Positions 1 to 8,584 of a stretch of DNA of 64,000 bases are shown piece after piece. Position 1 is the first letter of the stretch; each line of letters starts with the position of its first letter. Location: NCBI RefSeq assembly GCF_000224065.1, contig NZ_AFWT01000002.1, positions 186,001 through 250,000 of the forward strand. Direction: 5' to 3'. The notes under the pieces are model-generated. The model saw nothing but the letters and a program-made list of their open reading frames with translations, had not been told where the DNA came from and searched no databases. Made by a program: the position numbers and the translations under genes. The DNA comes from Thiorhodococcus drewsii AZ1 (lineage in GTDB: Bacteria; Pseudomonadota; Gammaproteobacteria; Chromatiales; Chromatiaceae).

Positions 1-1
1 G

Positions 2-70
2 GTCGCACGCATCGCGCGCGAAACCCAGGGCCGGCTCCTAAACCTGGAAGAGCGTAAAAATCGCTGGTAA
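2..70 (+). CDS. C-terminal fragment of an unidentified protein (5' end outside window)
   Basis: An open frame enters from the left edge and stops at TAA (68-70). It encodes 22 residues rich in Arg, Glu and Leu, ending in KNRW. The tail is too short for a family call. Its position directly upstream of an ExeA-type ATPase and near polysaccharide export genes would fit the cytoplasmic tail of a Wzz/GumC-type chain-length regulator, but that is inference from context only. Confidence 0.45.
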   Translation, partial: VARIARETQGRLLNLEERKNRW

Positions 71-294
71 CACTGCTTTTCATAACTCCCCCTAACGGAC
101 ATGCAAGCGCATCTGCAACGGCAACTCAAGACAAGCAGTCAATCAAGGGCGGAAACACCGAACAAACACCCATTGACCGACCAAACAACACAGACCGAGT
201 TTGTTAAACTGCGGCCTCGACTTAGCCGGGCCGATCTTCGCGTAGATCAGGCACCATGCCTCTATGGACGTCAATCACCCCTGGGAATTCGAAG

Positions 295-2532
295 ATGTAC
301 GAATCTTTTTTTGGACTCGACGAAAAACCATTTTCGCTCCTCCCGGACCCCAGTTTCTTCTATCTCAGCAAGATCCATCAAGAGGCGTTGACGCTCGTCG
401 AATACGGGCTCTATAACCAATCCGGATTCACCGTACTGACCGGCGAAGTCGGCTCCGGCAAGACGACCCTGATGCGTTATTTGCTCGGTCAGCTCGATGA
501 CGAGCTGACCGTCGGGCTCATATCGAACACCCATCAATCGCTCGGACAGATCATGGACTGGGTCTGCGCCGCATTCGAGCTCGATGCGCCGAGCGGTAAA
601 AAACTCGATCAACATCAAGCCTTCGTCGACTTCCTGCTAAAACAATACTCAAAGGGCAAGAAGACCCTGCTCATCATCGACGAGGCGCAGAACCTCGGTC
701 TCGAAAGGCTCGAAGAGATCCGCCTTCTATCCAACATCAACGCCGACAAGGATCTGGTCCTACAACTCCTACTTCTCGGCCAGCCGCAGCTCAGACAACA
801 GCTCAGAAAACCCGAGTTGGAGCAGTTCATTCAGCGTGTTTCGGCGTCCTATCATCTCGGACGCCTCTCATCCGAAGAGACCTTTCACTACATCCGGCAC
901 AGACTTCGCGTCGTCGGCGGCAGCAAGGAGATATTCACCCCGGACGCCTGCCATGCCGCCTTTCATTACAGCAAGGGCATCCCGCGTATCATCAACCTGA
1001 TCTGCGAGACCGCGCTCGTACTCTCGTATGGCATGGGGGAAAAGATCGTCACCGGCAAGGCGATCGACGACTTCGTCCAATCAGAGGCCTCGCACCTGCT
1101 CTTCGCTGTCGACTCGGATGAGCGCGTGCCCTTGACCGAAGAGGCCGTCCAGCGCTTTATGGCATCCGTCGGCTATACCCAAGAGGAGCAAGCCCCTCTT
1201 CTGGAAGAACCGGCACCCGAGGTTGGCGTCGAGCGCAAGGAAACAGAGACCGAACCCACCTCGGCCGAATCCCAGCCCCATGACCGAAGCCACTTCAACG
1301 CAACGGATGCCCCCCAGGAGCCTGCGAGCGGCGACGCGCACTCACCCACTCGATCATCAGCCGAACCCTCTTCTCCCGCGCCTGAGCCAGCGCCCGCGCA
1401 CGAAGCCCTACATCCAACCAAGCGGCAGCCAGCCAAGGCTCTCGGCTTGGTCGTGCAAAGCGTCGCAAACCGCGAGGCCGAGGACGCCATTCCGCCAATC
1501 CGCCTCACCGAGGAGGACCTACCTCAGGCGGATTTTGCTGCCGCCCAGCAGTTAATCGAATCCGGACAGGTTCCCAAGCGCCAACGGACGAAAGAAATCC
1601 TCGCCATCACTCTGGGGCTCGGGCTGGGATTCGTTTTGGCGCTCTCGTATGTGCTCTGGGGACATAAAGAGCGGCCCCAAGAACCGGCCGTGGCGGAATC
1701 CCAAGCAGCGTCGACCGATCCGACAGAGACCGAACAGACGAGCGCTGCGCTAGAGACCCCGCAAACGCCTCCACCGCCCGCCGCTGTAGACGCAAATCAA
1801 CCATCGACCGTGGCCTCGACGACGGATGCGACCGAGGACCCAACGCCCGTAGCAACGGATGAAACCGCCGTCATGGCTCAGACGCCAAAGACCCCGGAAG
1901 CGACCACACCCGCATCGGCCCAACCCGAGAAGCAGGACTCGACAGCCTCGACGGAAGAGCCAGACACATCCATGGCCCAGGCTCGGCCTGTCGAGGAGAC
2001 CGCCGATGCATCCGTGTCGACCCAAGATGACAAGAGCAACGGACTCACTCAGGTCGCACAGGAGATCGCCTCCATGGGCCTCTCCCCAAAACGCATCGCA
2101 CCCGACCGGATTCGGACCAATCTAGCCGATCGGGTTCAGTTCGGACCCGGTAGCGCAGAGCTGGACCAACAGGCGCTGACCCTAATCATACGCCTCGCCG
2201 ACATCGCCAAGCAGGACGCCAGGCTGGATGTCGTCGTCACCGCACACACAGACAGCAAGGGAAGCCGCGCACTCAATCAGTCGCTCTCCGACAGGCGTGC
2301 GGCCAAGGTAGCCGACATGCTGATTGCGGCGGGTATCGCACCGGAGCGGGTCAAGGCCGTCGGCAAGGGGGAGGATGAACTCCTCGTCGCACCCAAGGTG
2401 GAGCAGGAACGCGGCCCCTTGGTCAACCGTCGAATCGAGATCGATCTGATCGAGACCCAACCACCCGAGCCGAAAAACGCGCCCGCTCTACTTCCCGATG
2501 AGCTTCTGCGGAAAAACATAGGTCAGATATAG
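295..2532 (+). CDS. ExeA/GspA-type AAA ATPase fused to a C-terminal OmpA peptidoglycan-binding domain
   Basis: A 745-residue inner-membrane protein. Residues 1-270 are an ExeA-like AAA domain beginning MYESFFGL, with Walker A GEVGSGKTT near residue 49 and Walker B LLIIDEAQNL near 125. A long Pro/Glu/Ala/Thr-rich linker follows, then one membrane segment near 436-456, a second low-complexity linker, and an OmpA-like domain near 612-722 with the TAHTDSKG...LSDRRA signature. ATPases of this type accompany exosortase and exopolysaccharide loci or type II secretion. The OmpA domain would tether the periplasmic end to peptidoglycan. I chose the ATG at 295 over one at 256 because family members start M-x-E-x-F-F-G-L and a GGGAA lies just upstream. 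The last 45 bp overlap the convergent barrel gene. Confidence 0.88.
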   Translation: MYESFFGLDEKPFSLLPDPSFFYLSKIHQEALTLVEYGLYNQSGFTVLTGEVGSGKTTLMRYLLGQLDDELTVGLISNTHQSLGQIMDWVCAAFELDAPSGKKLDQHQAFVDFLLKQYSKGKKTLLIIDEAQNLGLERLEEIRLLSNINADKDLVLQLLLLGQPQLRQQLRKPELEQFIQRVSASYHLGRLSSEETFHYIRHRLRVVGGSKEIFTPDACHAAFHYSKGIPRIINLICETALVLSYGMGEKIVTGKAIDDFVQSEASHLLFAVDSDERVPLTEEAVQRFMASVGYTQEEQAPLLEEPAPEVGVERKETETEPTSAESQPHDRSHFNATDAPQEPASGDAHSPTRSSAEPSSPAPEPAPAHEALHPTKRQPAKALGLVVQSVANREAEDAIPPIRLTEEDLPQADFAAAQQLIESGQVPKRQRTKEILAITLGLGLGFVLALSYVLWGHKERPQEPAVAESQAASTDPTETEQTSAALETPQTPPPPAAVDANQPSTVASTTDATEDPTPVATDETAVMAQTPKTPEATTPASAQPEKQDSTASTEEPDTSMAQARPVEETADASVSTQDDKSNGLTQVAQEIASMGLSPKRIAPDRIRTNLADRVQFGPGSAELDQQALTLIIRLADIAKQDARLDVVVTAHTDSKGSRALNQSLSDRRAAKVADMLIAAGIAPERVKAVGKGEDELLVAPKVEQERGPLVNRRIEIDLIETQPPEPKNAPALLPDELLRKNIGQI

Positions 2533-3690
2533 ATGGAGCGAGTTGGAGACAGCCGCTTCGTCGCTGAGATCGTATTTCTGCCAGCGGTAACGATAACTCA
2601 GTCCAAGGTTCAGCTCTTGGGACAATTTGAACTCAAAGCGGGGCGAGATGGCGAAATAGTCACGATCCGAACTTGAGGCGGCATCGTCCTCAGTGCGATT
2701 GCGATAAGCGTCGGCAGTCAGCCTGAAATTCCATTTGTGGCTCAAGGGACGCGTGAAGGAGAGCGCCAAAGAGGTCGTATCCAGCAGTTCGCCATTACTG
2801 CTCGGAAGCATGGAGCGAGAGACGGAGAAATCCAGACCACCGACCTCAAATCTTTTATTGAGCTCGAACTGGAACAGCGGGCCGCTACTGTCGCTCTTCT
2901 GCACGCCGAGCCACGTCGGAACCTCTGACGAAGTCTGTCTCACCCCGGCATAGGCGCTAGCGGACAGCGTCTCGGAAAGCTGATAGCTCGCCCCAAAAAG
3001 CAATCCGGTACTATCGGATTTCAGGCCCACATCGCTCGCCTCATAGCGATCGAAGGTCACACGCGTAAACGCCTGAGCCCGCTCGCTCAGGGCATAAATG
3101 AAGGTGAGGCCCGCCGTCGTGTAGTCGTAGTCATAGAGGGGAATGACGTCGACGTCCTCATAACGGATGTCCTCGTAACTGAGCGTCATCTCGACGCTTC
3201 CACGCGGCGTCAGCTGATAGGTCCAGGTCGGCTGGACGTAGAAGCGCAGCCGGCGCTTGTTGGCCTGAACATATCCAGAGGTCGAAACCTCGCTCGTAAG
3301 AGTCGAGTCGTAATTGAACGCCCCGTTTAGCTTGAAGGTGCTGCGGCCAAGATCATAGGAGGCCAGAGCGTTCAGCGAACCGTCGGTCTTGTCAAGATCG
3401 GATGCCTCGAAATACCGACTCGACGTGAGGTTAGCACCGAGTTGGATATCGCTAATCTCGGTGCGCCGCCCGGCCTTAACGTTGGCCCGAACGTTCGCGA
3501 CCGAGGTATTCCTCTCGTTACGACTGGTGAGACGTACATTATCATCGTAGTAGGCCTCAAGAACCGCGAGCGGCTTGACATACCATTGGTCGGCAACGGC
3601 AATGGAACTGCCGAGAACCAGTGGCAGATACAAGAGCGACACACGATACGAAAGGCATGCACGATATTGTTGCTTATCCATAATCGCCAT
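2488..3690 (-). CDS. Outer-membrane beta-barrel protein of an exopolysaccharide locus
   Basis: A protein of about 400 residues. A signal peptide (hydrophobic stretch near residues 13-32, ending AVADQ) is followed by alternating aromatic and polar strands typical of an outer-membrane barrel (repeated YxF/LxL pairs, Tyr/Asp-rich turns) and a C-terminal aromatic strand near LYLTYVF. It resembles the barrels that accompany exosortase-linked polysaccharide export (EpsL-like), but family membership is by style and context only. The ATG at 3690 is preferred over the longest frame (3738) because the extra residues would bury the signal peptide. It lies 182 bp downstream of the Wza-like gene on the same strand and converges with the ExeA-OmpA gene. 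Confidence 0.72.
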   Translation of the reverse strand: MAIMDKQQYRACLSYRVSLLYLPLVLGSSIAVADQWYVKPLAVLEAYYDDNVRLTSRNERNTSVANVRANVKAGRRTEISDIQLGANLTSSRYFEASDLDKTDGSLNALASYDLGRSTFKLNGAFNYDSTLTSEVSTSGYVQANKRRLRFYVQPTWTYQLTPRGSVEMTLSYEDIRYEDVDVIPLYDYDYTTAGLTFIYALSERAQAFTRVTFDRYEASDVGLKSDSTGLLFGASYQLSETLSASAYAGVRQTSSEVPTWLGVQKSDSSGPLFQFELNKRFEVGGLDFSVSRSMLPSSNGELLDTTSLALSFTRPLSHKWNFRLTADAYRNRTEDDAASSSDRDYFAISPRFEFKLSQELNLGLSYRYRWQKYDLSDEAAVSNSLHLYLTYVFPQKLIGK

Positions 3691-3872
3691 CGATGAGTAC
3701 CCAAAAATCGATACGTCCCATTGCCATGACCATGTCACACAAATTGTCGGGACGCCGCACTTAACCTCATGAGCGTTATAGATCGCAAGAAGTAAAACCG
3801 ACCATATAAATCAATTCCCCACAGATTCATATGTCATGAGATACGCTCAATACTATCGCCAACGAACACACA

Positions 3873-4478
3873 CTAAGGCACGACGATGACATCGCCGGCT
3901 TGAAGCATGATGTTCTGCTCCAGCGCTTGACCGCGCCGGATATCCTTATAGTTGAACAGGATCGAGCGCTGCCTGCCATTCTCCGTGCGCAGCACCTTGA
4001 TATGCTTCTCATCCGCGAAAGGAGTCAATCCGCCAGCCATAGCCAATGCCTGAACGACGGTCACGTCGCGCGTCACCAGCGGAAAATCGCCCGGCTTGTT
4101 GACACGCCCCATCACATAGATCCTGTTACCCGGAATCTCCTGCAACGTCACGGTGACGACCGGATCCGAGATATATTTCTTCAGCCGCTTCTTGAGCGCC
4201 TGGTTCAGCTCCTCGACGGTCAATCCGGATGCCTTCAGATCGCCGGCCAGGGGGAACGAAATACCGCCGTCCGGGCGCACCAGGACCAGCTGCTCCAGGC
4301 CCGGCTCCTGCCAGACCGAAACCGCGACAATGTCACCGGCTTGCAGACGATAGCCCTCGGGCACCGCCCGGTCGGCTTGGGCGGGCATCGCAACCGTTAT
4401 CACGAATAAAACCAGAAGCCCCAATGACAGTTCCAACACTCGGGATCGCGAAATGCCCGATCTGTTCAGTAGCGCCAT
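3873..4478 (-). CDS. Wza-like polysaccharide export protein (Poly_export + SLBB)
   Basis: A 201-residue periplasmic or outer-membrane export protein. An N-terminal hydrophobic signal (residues 15-35) ends at PAQA. The Poly_export domain follows (YRLQAGDIVAVSVWQEPGL, then a beta-rich LVRPDGGISFPLAGDL segment near 65-85), then an SLBB domain (IYVMGRVNKPGDFPL...TVVQALAMAGG near 120-150) ending in LQAGDVIVVP. These features define short Wza/GumB/EpsA-type proteins that form the outer-membrane polysaccharide conduit. Together with the downstream barrel and the ExeA-type ATPase it marks the edge of an exopolysaccharide secretion locus that continues to the left of the window. Confidence 0.9.
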   Translation of the reverse strand: MALLNRSGISRSRVLELSLGLLVLFVITVAMPAQADRAVPEGYRLQAGDIVAVSVWQEPGLEQLVLVRPDGGISFPLAGDLKASGLTVEELNQALKKRLKKYISDPVVTVTLQEIPGNRIYVMGRVNKPGDFPLVTRDVTVVQALAMAGGLTPFADEKHIKVLRTENGRQRSILFNYKDIRRGQALEQNIMLQAGDVIVVP

Positions 4479-4669
4479 CTCGATACTCCTCTATTCAATA
4501 ATTCCAGGAATGAATTACACCATCGCACTATCGCTTTTTCCAGCGACTCACCATTCAAGCGAACAGGCAGAAAGAAAAAGCTGACAGGGTTTCACGATCG
4601 TCCGCCCTCGCCTTGCTTCAGTCTATCGCCTCTATTTCATCCGCAATCTCGTTCAAAAACGCTTGGGAG

Positions 4670-5587
4670 TCAGCCATTGGCGACACCATGCGGAACATGA
4701 CCGGTCGCAACGTGAAGGCTCGCCGCCTCGCAATGAGCTTCCTGATCGTCGAAAAAGATGTCAGCGTCGAATGCGCGCAGGAAATCGGCCTTGCGCATGC
4801 CGCCGAGAAACAACGCCTCGTCGATCCGAATGCCCCAGTCACGCAGGGTACGAATCACACGCTCGTGCGAAGGCGCCCCACGCGAGGTCACCAGAGCCGT
4901 GCGCAGCGGCGAGGCGTCTTGGGGAAAGAGGGCCTGAAGTCGATGCACGGCGACGAGGAAGCCCTTGAACGGCCCGCTGGCCAGCGGCTCGTGCGCCGAG
5001 GCGAACTCGCTCGCGTTGAACACATCGAGCCCTTCCCGGCGAAACAGACGCTCCGCCTCGTCCGAGAAGAGGACCGCGTCGCCGTCGAAGGCAATGCGCA
5101 CCTGGCCCTCGTGCCCCTCGGCCGAGGGCGCGGACGCAGGTAGAACGGTCGCCGCCGCGCAGCCCGCATCCAAGGCTAGACGCACATCCATCGGATCGGC
5201 CGAGAGAAAGAGATGCGCCCCGAACGCCGAAACGTAGCGATAGGGACTCGCGCCACCGGTGAAGGCCGCGCGGGTGATATCCAGGCCATGATGATGGGCC
5301 GATGTGAGGACCCGCAGCCCCGTATCAGAGCTGTTGCGCGACAGCAGGATGACCTCGACACGCCCACGCTGCTCCAGCGTGGCATTGAGGCTCATCAGCT
5401 TCTTGACCAGGGGAAAGGCGACGCCAGGCGAGAGGATGTCCGACTCGTGGGCGACCTGATACTCTCGGTAGGCATCGACCCCCTGCGTCTCGAAAACCCG
5501 ATGGGACTCGCTGAGGTCGAACAGCGCCCGAGAAGAAATGGCGACGACCAGCCGAACCGCCTCGATATCCTTGGAGCCTACCGACAT
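4670..5587 (-). CDS. Cytosolic 5'-nucleotidase (5-nucleotidase family, PF06189-like)
   Basis: A 305-residue soluble protein. It begins with VVAISSRALFDLSESHRVF, a hallmark of the bacterial family related to eukaryotic cytosolic 5'-nucleotidase I, followed by EVILLSRNSSDTGLRV and RVAFTGG-type blocks, a RIAFDGDAVLFSDEAE motif (HAD-like acidic motif, near 165-180) and FLGGMRKADFL...DIFFDDQEAH near the C-terminus. It should dephosphorylate nucleoside monophosphates. No operon partner explains its location. It lies 191 bp upstream of the export gene and 66 bp downstream of the coiled-coil gene, all on the minus strand. Confidence 0.88.
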   Translation of the reverse strand: MSVGSKDIEAVRLVVAISSRALFDLSESHRVFETQGVDAYREYQVAHESDILSPGVAFPLVKKLMSLNATLEQRGRVEVILLSRNSSDTGLRVLTSAHHHGLDITRAAFTGGASPYRYVSAFGAHLFLSADPMDVRLALDAGCAAATVLPASAPSAEGHEGQVRIAFDGDAVLFSDEAERLFRREGLDVFNASEFASAHEPLASGPFKGFLVAVHRLQALFPQDASPLRTALVTSRGAPSHERVIRTLRDWGIRIDEALFLGGMRKADFLRAFDADIFFDDQEAHCEAASLHVATGHVPHGVANG

Positions 5588-5653
5588 CGTCGACCTCGGA
5601 GAAGATGGATCGGATTTCCCGAGGTCAGCACACCTGACTGCGAATTCGAGGAA

Positions 5654-6184
5654 TCACCAGGGCATGAACCCATTCATAAATTGCATCGGGCGACTGATAC
5701 TCTGATTCATGACCGCCATGTCGCGACGCATGGAAGAGGTCGAGGCCGTCATGTTCTGCATCGAACGATCCATGTTCTGCATACTCGCCAGCATCGGCTC
5801 CAAGGCGTTGACATCGCGCGCCATCGAGTCGACGGAGACGGACATGGTCCGCATATCGGAACTCATCTGGGCCATGTTGTCCGAGATCGACTGCATGTTG
5901 CTGGCCAGCACTGTCATGTTGGTATCGACACTGATCGCCAGATAGTGCACGTCTTTCGCCAGACTGAACACCAGATAGAACCCATAGGCCGCCAGGATGA
6001 TGAAGGCGAAGAGACTGGGATAGACGATCAGCTCCCATCGCTTGGCGCTGGTCTCGAACGCCTGAGACAGCCTATCGATCGCGAAGGCGTTGATTTGGGC
6101 ATCGACGCTATCCAGGTTCGCAGCCTGTCCATCGGCCGACTGGACCGATGCGGTCGAGTCCGTGGGCTTCTCGTTGTCCTGCAT
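5654..6184 (-). CDS. Membrane-anchored Met/Ser-rich coiled-coil protein, function unknown
   Basis: A 176-residue protein. A soluble polar N-terminus of about 50 residues precedes one strong membrane segment (YPSLFAFIILAAYGFYLVF, near 54-72). A long helical region follows with regularly spaced Met, Ser, Asp and Asn (SMQNMDRSMQNMTAS), consistent with a periplasmic coiled coil. No enzymatic motif is visible. It follows the ParA gene by 189 bp on the same strand. I do not recognise a named family; a role as a structural or sensory membrane tether is only a guess. The initiation context is weak (no clear Shine-Dalgarno). Confidence 0.7.
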   Translation of the reverse strand: MQDNEKPTDSTASVQSADGQAANLDSVDAQINAFAIDRLSQAFETSAKRWELIVYPSLFAFIILAAYGFYLVFSLAKDVHYLAISVDTNMTVLASNMQSISDNMAQMSSDMRTMSVSVDSMARDVNALEPMLASMQNMDRSMQNMTASTSSMRRDMAVMNQSISRPMQFMNGFMPW

Positions 6185-6373
6185 ATTGGGAATTGCGTCC
6201 TACCTTGCTGGAATGATGCGTGCGATCTGGTTATGCGTGCACGGAGTGCCCGCGATAGAGCCGATCGATCACGTCGGTTGGGAGATTAACAGAATTGACC
6301 GAATGCGCAAAAAGCGCCGCCGGACAGGACGCCTGCGCCCACCAACGGCCAATGGCGTCCGACACACCCGACA

Positions 6374-7015
6374 TCAATGCGTGTCACCCACGAGATGCGG
6401 ATAGAGCGCGGCGGCCAATCCAAGAAACTCGCGCGCCGCCTTGCCTCGGGACTCGAGTTCGAAGACGGCCAAGCCTTCACTGAACGAGCGACGAAAGACC
6501 GTGCGCTGGGACAGACGCGGCTTGATGAAACGAATACCCGGCAGCGAGACCAAGGCTGCGGCGGCCTCGTTGGTCTCCTGCACGGCGTGGTGCGTATCGC
6601 CACGGTTGATGAAGCCCAGCATCTCGATCGGAGTCGAACGCTCGACCTCGGAGACAGACTGGATGTAACGCTGCGTCGACCAGATATCGGCCTGCGAGGG
6701 CGGCACGGGGACCACCACACGATCGCACAGCGACATGGCTAGGCGCATGCTGTCCATGTCCGAGGTCCCGACGTCGATCAGGGCCTCGTCCGCCGAGCGT
6801 AGCGTCTCCTCCGAGAGCGCGCCCCGATCTCTCACCTCCAGGCGTGGCGAGAACCCCTCCTCCTTGCGCACATCGGCCACGTCCGTCAGGGTCGCCTGGG
6901 GATCGGCGTCGACGAGCATAACGTCCAGCTCCGCCATCGCCAGCCACACGGCGAGATTGAAGGTCACGGTGCTCTTACCGGAACCGCCTTTCAAACTACC
7001 GACGATCGTGATCAT
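6374..7015 (-). CDS. ParA/MinD-type deviant Walker ATPase
   Basis: A 213-residue compact ParA-family ATPase. The deviant Walker A KGGSGKST (residues 9-16) carries the signature lysine, followed by VMLVDADPQ (Walker A', near 32-40) and ALIDVGTSD in the Walker B position. There is no N-terminal HTH, so it is of the small ParA type (ParF/VirC1/PpfA-like) that positions plasmids, chemoreceptor arrays or other cargo. No ParB or centromere-like repeats lie next to it, so plasmid partition is unlikely. Neighbours are a DUF4412-like secreted protein (47 bp upstream) and a coiled-coil membrane protein downstream, either of which could be linked to its cargo. A GGAAG sits upstream of the start. Confidence 0.88.
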   Translation of the reverse strand: MITIVGSLKGGSGKSTVTFNLAVWLAMAELDVMLVDADPQATLTDVADVRKEEGFSPRLEVRDRGALSEETLRSADEALIDVGTSDMDSMRLAMSLCDRVVVPVPPSQADIWSTQRYIQSVSEVERSTPIEMLGFINRGDTHHAVQETNEAAAALVSLPGIRFIKPRLSQRTVFRRSFSEGLAVFELESRGKAAREFLGLAAALYPHLVGDTH

Positions 7016-7062
7016 GTCATTCTTCCGAGAAGGGGTCTGCCATCCTGTGATCCGCTGACGGA

Positions 7063-7824
7063 CTAGCGCTGTGTCGGGGGGGGCGATTCCATGCGGCTAT
7101 AGCCGGCCGGAATGTCGAACAGTGCGTCCGGTTGGTCGCCAACCTGAATCCTGTCGAGCTCGCGGACATAGCCGCCCGGAAATTCCTCGCGCACCGAAAG
7201 CTTCAGCTCGGGGTCATACCACTGAAAGGTCTTCACCGGCTGCTGATTGGGCGCGGCGCTCGTCATCTCCCATTTCTCGACAGCGCGGCCATCGATCGTC
7301 TCCTTACCAACCATCCGCAGCTCCATGGATTGGCCATTGGGCATCCGGTATTTGAGCGGTAGACCGCGCTCGACATCGATCCATTGGACACCGGTGAGGG
7401 TCTGACCGTCGCGCACGACCGACATCTCCCACTTCACCGCCGCGCGTCCACCGACATCCTCCTCGCCGACCTTGCGGCAATTCACCCCGTCCAGCCCCGC
7501 ACAGGGATCGGCGTTGGCCGACGCAGGCGAATCCTGCCGATCGGCTGCCAGGTCACGCTCCATGTAACCCTTTCGATCGGGAAAGAGCAGCAGCTCGCGA
7601 CCCTGAGTCTGATCGGTGATGCGCACGACCTCCTTGCCCTGTTGGTTCATTTCCACACGCATCCGGCCATCACCCACATACATCTTGCCGGTCGACACCT
7701 GACCGTCCGGCCCCCGGCTGACCATGTCGGCCGAGAATTGGGTTCCCGCGATCTGAGCCCCGGCCGTCGCCATGACTGCCGACGACAGGAAAATCGCAAT
7801 CTGAACGGTTCTTCGAATACTCAT
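7063..7824 (-). CDS. Exported DUF4412-like protein (LolA/LppX-style beta fold)
   Basis: A 253-residue protein with a clear signal peptide (residues 1-24, ending TAGA). The mature part begins GTQFSADMV and carries features of DUF4412-type proteins: KMYVGDGRMRVEM, then RELLLFPDRKGYMER. A second half has a repeated pattern of Trp, Glu and Met (KWEMSVV, KWEMTSA). Such proteins adopt an unclosed barrel like lipoprotein-sorting factors and may bind lipids or detect metal reduction, but the function is unknown. A strong GGGGAG ribosome site lies 9 nt upstream. It is 121 bp after the secreted gene and 47 bp before parA. Confidence 0.7.
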   Translation of the reverse strand: MSIRRTVQIAIFLSSAVMATAGAQIAGTQFSADMVSRGPDGQVSTGKMYVGDGRMRVEMNQQGKEVVRITDQTQGRELLLFPDRKGYMERDLAADRQDSPASANADPCAGLDGVNCRKVGEEDVGGRAAVKWEMSVVRDGQTLTGVQWIDVERGLPLKYRMPNGQSMELRMVGKETIDGRAVEKWEMTSAAPNQQPVKTFQWYDPELKLSVREEFPGGYVRELDRIQVGDQPDALFDIPAGYSRMESPPPTQR

Positions 7825-7945
7825 TATGTCTCGCTCCCCTGGTGTGTCGCTTTAGATCACGCCGATCGGGTCAGTCGATCCACGGCTCCGAACCAGCGTC
7901 CGTGCGATCGATTCCGCCCGTCATCTGGGCCCTGTCCAGCCCCAG

Positions 7946-8581
7946 TCAACGCCAGCCTTCGGGCTGGTCATATCCGTTGCCACCCGGCGGCTGCATCGAG
8001 TCGTAGAGATCTGCCGGGCGCCGGCCCTCCTCACCGGAGTCGAACGGACGCCAAACCGAATCCTTATCATCGGTGGCCTGTCGACGCTCCGCGTCCGAGA
8101 GCGGACGAAAACGATACCGGCTCGCGTCCTCGCCAGCACGGACGGCCCCATTCAACGAGGGATCGTCACGAAAACGATAGCCCTGGGCCGGAACCGATTC
8201 AGAGAACCCCGAACCCACCGCAGCGGAACCGCCCCTCCAGCGCGAATCGAGCGAGCCATCCGAGCGAAGCCCGTAGCCATCGCTCGAACGCGGCGTATCG
8301 CCCCTCGGAGCGAAGCGCCATGCGTTCGCGTCCTGCGGCGAATAGACGTCCCCCGGCGAAGGCGCTCCGTAGACACTGGGGCTCGCGCTCCAACGCTCCG
8401 CGACCGACGGCTCCCCCCAAGACCGAGCGCCCGAGGACGGCGCGGCGGACCAACGCCCATCCGACGCCGATTGGGCGAGGCACTCCAGGCTGCAGCAACA
8501 ACAGAGCGCGATGATCAAACCGCGCCCCCGCAAGCCCGGGCGAACGCCCCAGCCCGAGCCAGAAAGGATCCAGAAGCTCAT
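7946..8581 (-). CDS. Secreted low-complexity Ser/Arg/Gly/Pro-rich protein, unknown
   Basis: A 211-residue protein with a signal sequence that contains an unusual run of cysteines (ALCCCCSLECLAQ, near 25-37), possibly a lipobox-like site. The mature region is polar and disordered-looking, with recurring Trp-Arg-Phe/Ser segments (RWSAAP, WRFAPRG, YRFRDDP, YRFRPLSD). The start codon lies 3 bp after the stop of the RND pump gene, and its GGAG site sits inside the end of that gene, so the two are translationally linked. It is probably a small periplasmic or envelope accessory to the pump; no family was recognised. Confidence 0.65.
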   Translation of the reverse strand: MSFWILSGSGWGVRPGLRGRGLIIALCCCCSLECLAQSASDGRWSAAPSSGARSWGEPSVAERWSASPSVYGAPSPGDVYSPQDANAWRFAPRGDTPRSSDGYGLRSDGSLDSRWRGGSAAVGSGFSESVPAQGYRFRDDPSLNGAVRAGEDASRYRFRPLSDAERRQATDDKDSVWRPFDSGEEGRRPADLYDSMQPPGGNGYDQPEGWR

Positions 8582-8584
8582 GCA

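Noticed and set aside
6374-7015. Plasmid partition locus
   Set aside because: A ParA alone, with no ParB, iterons or replication gene; surrounding genes are chromosomal in type.
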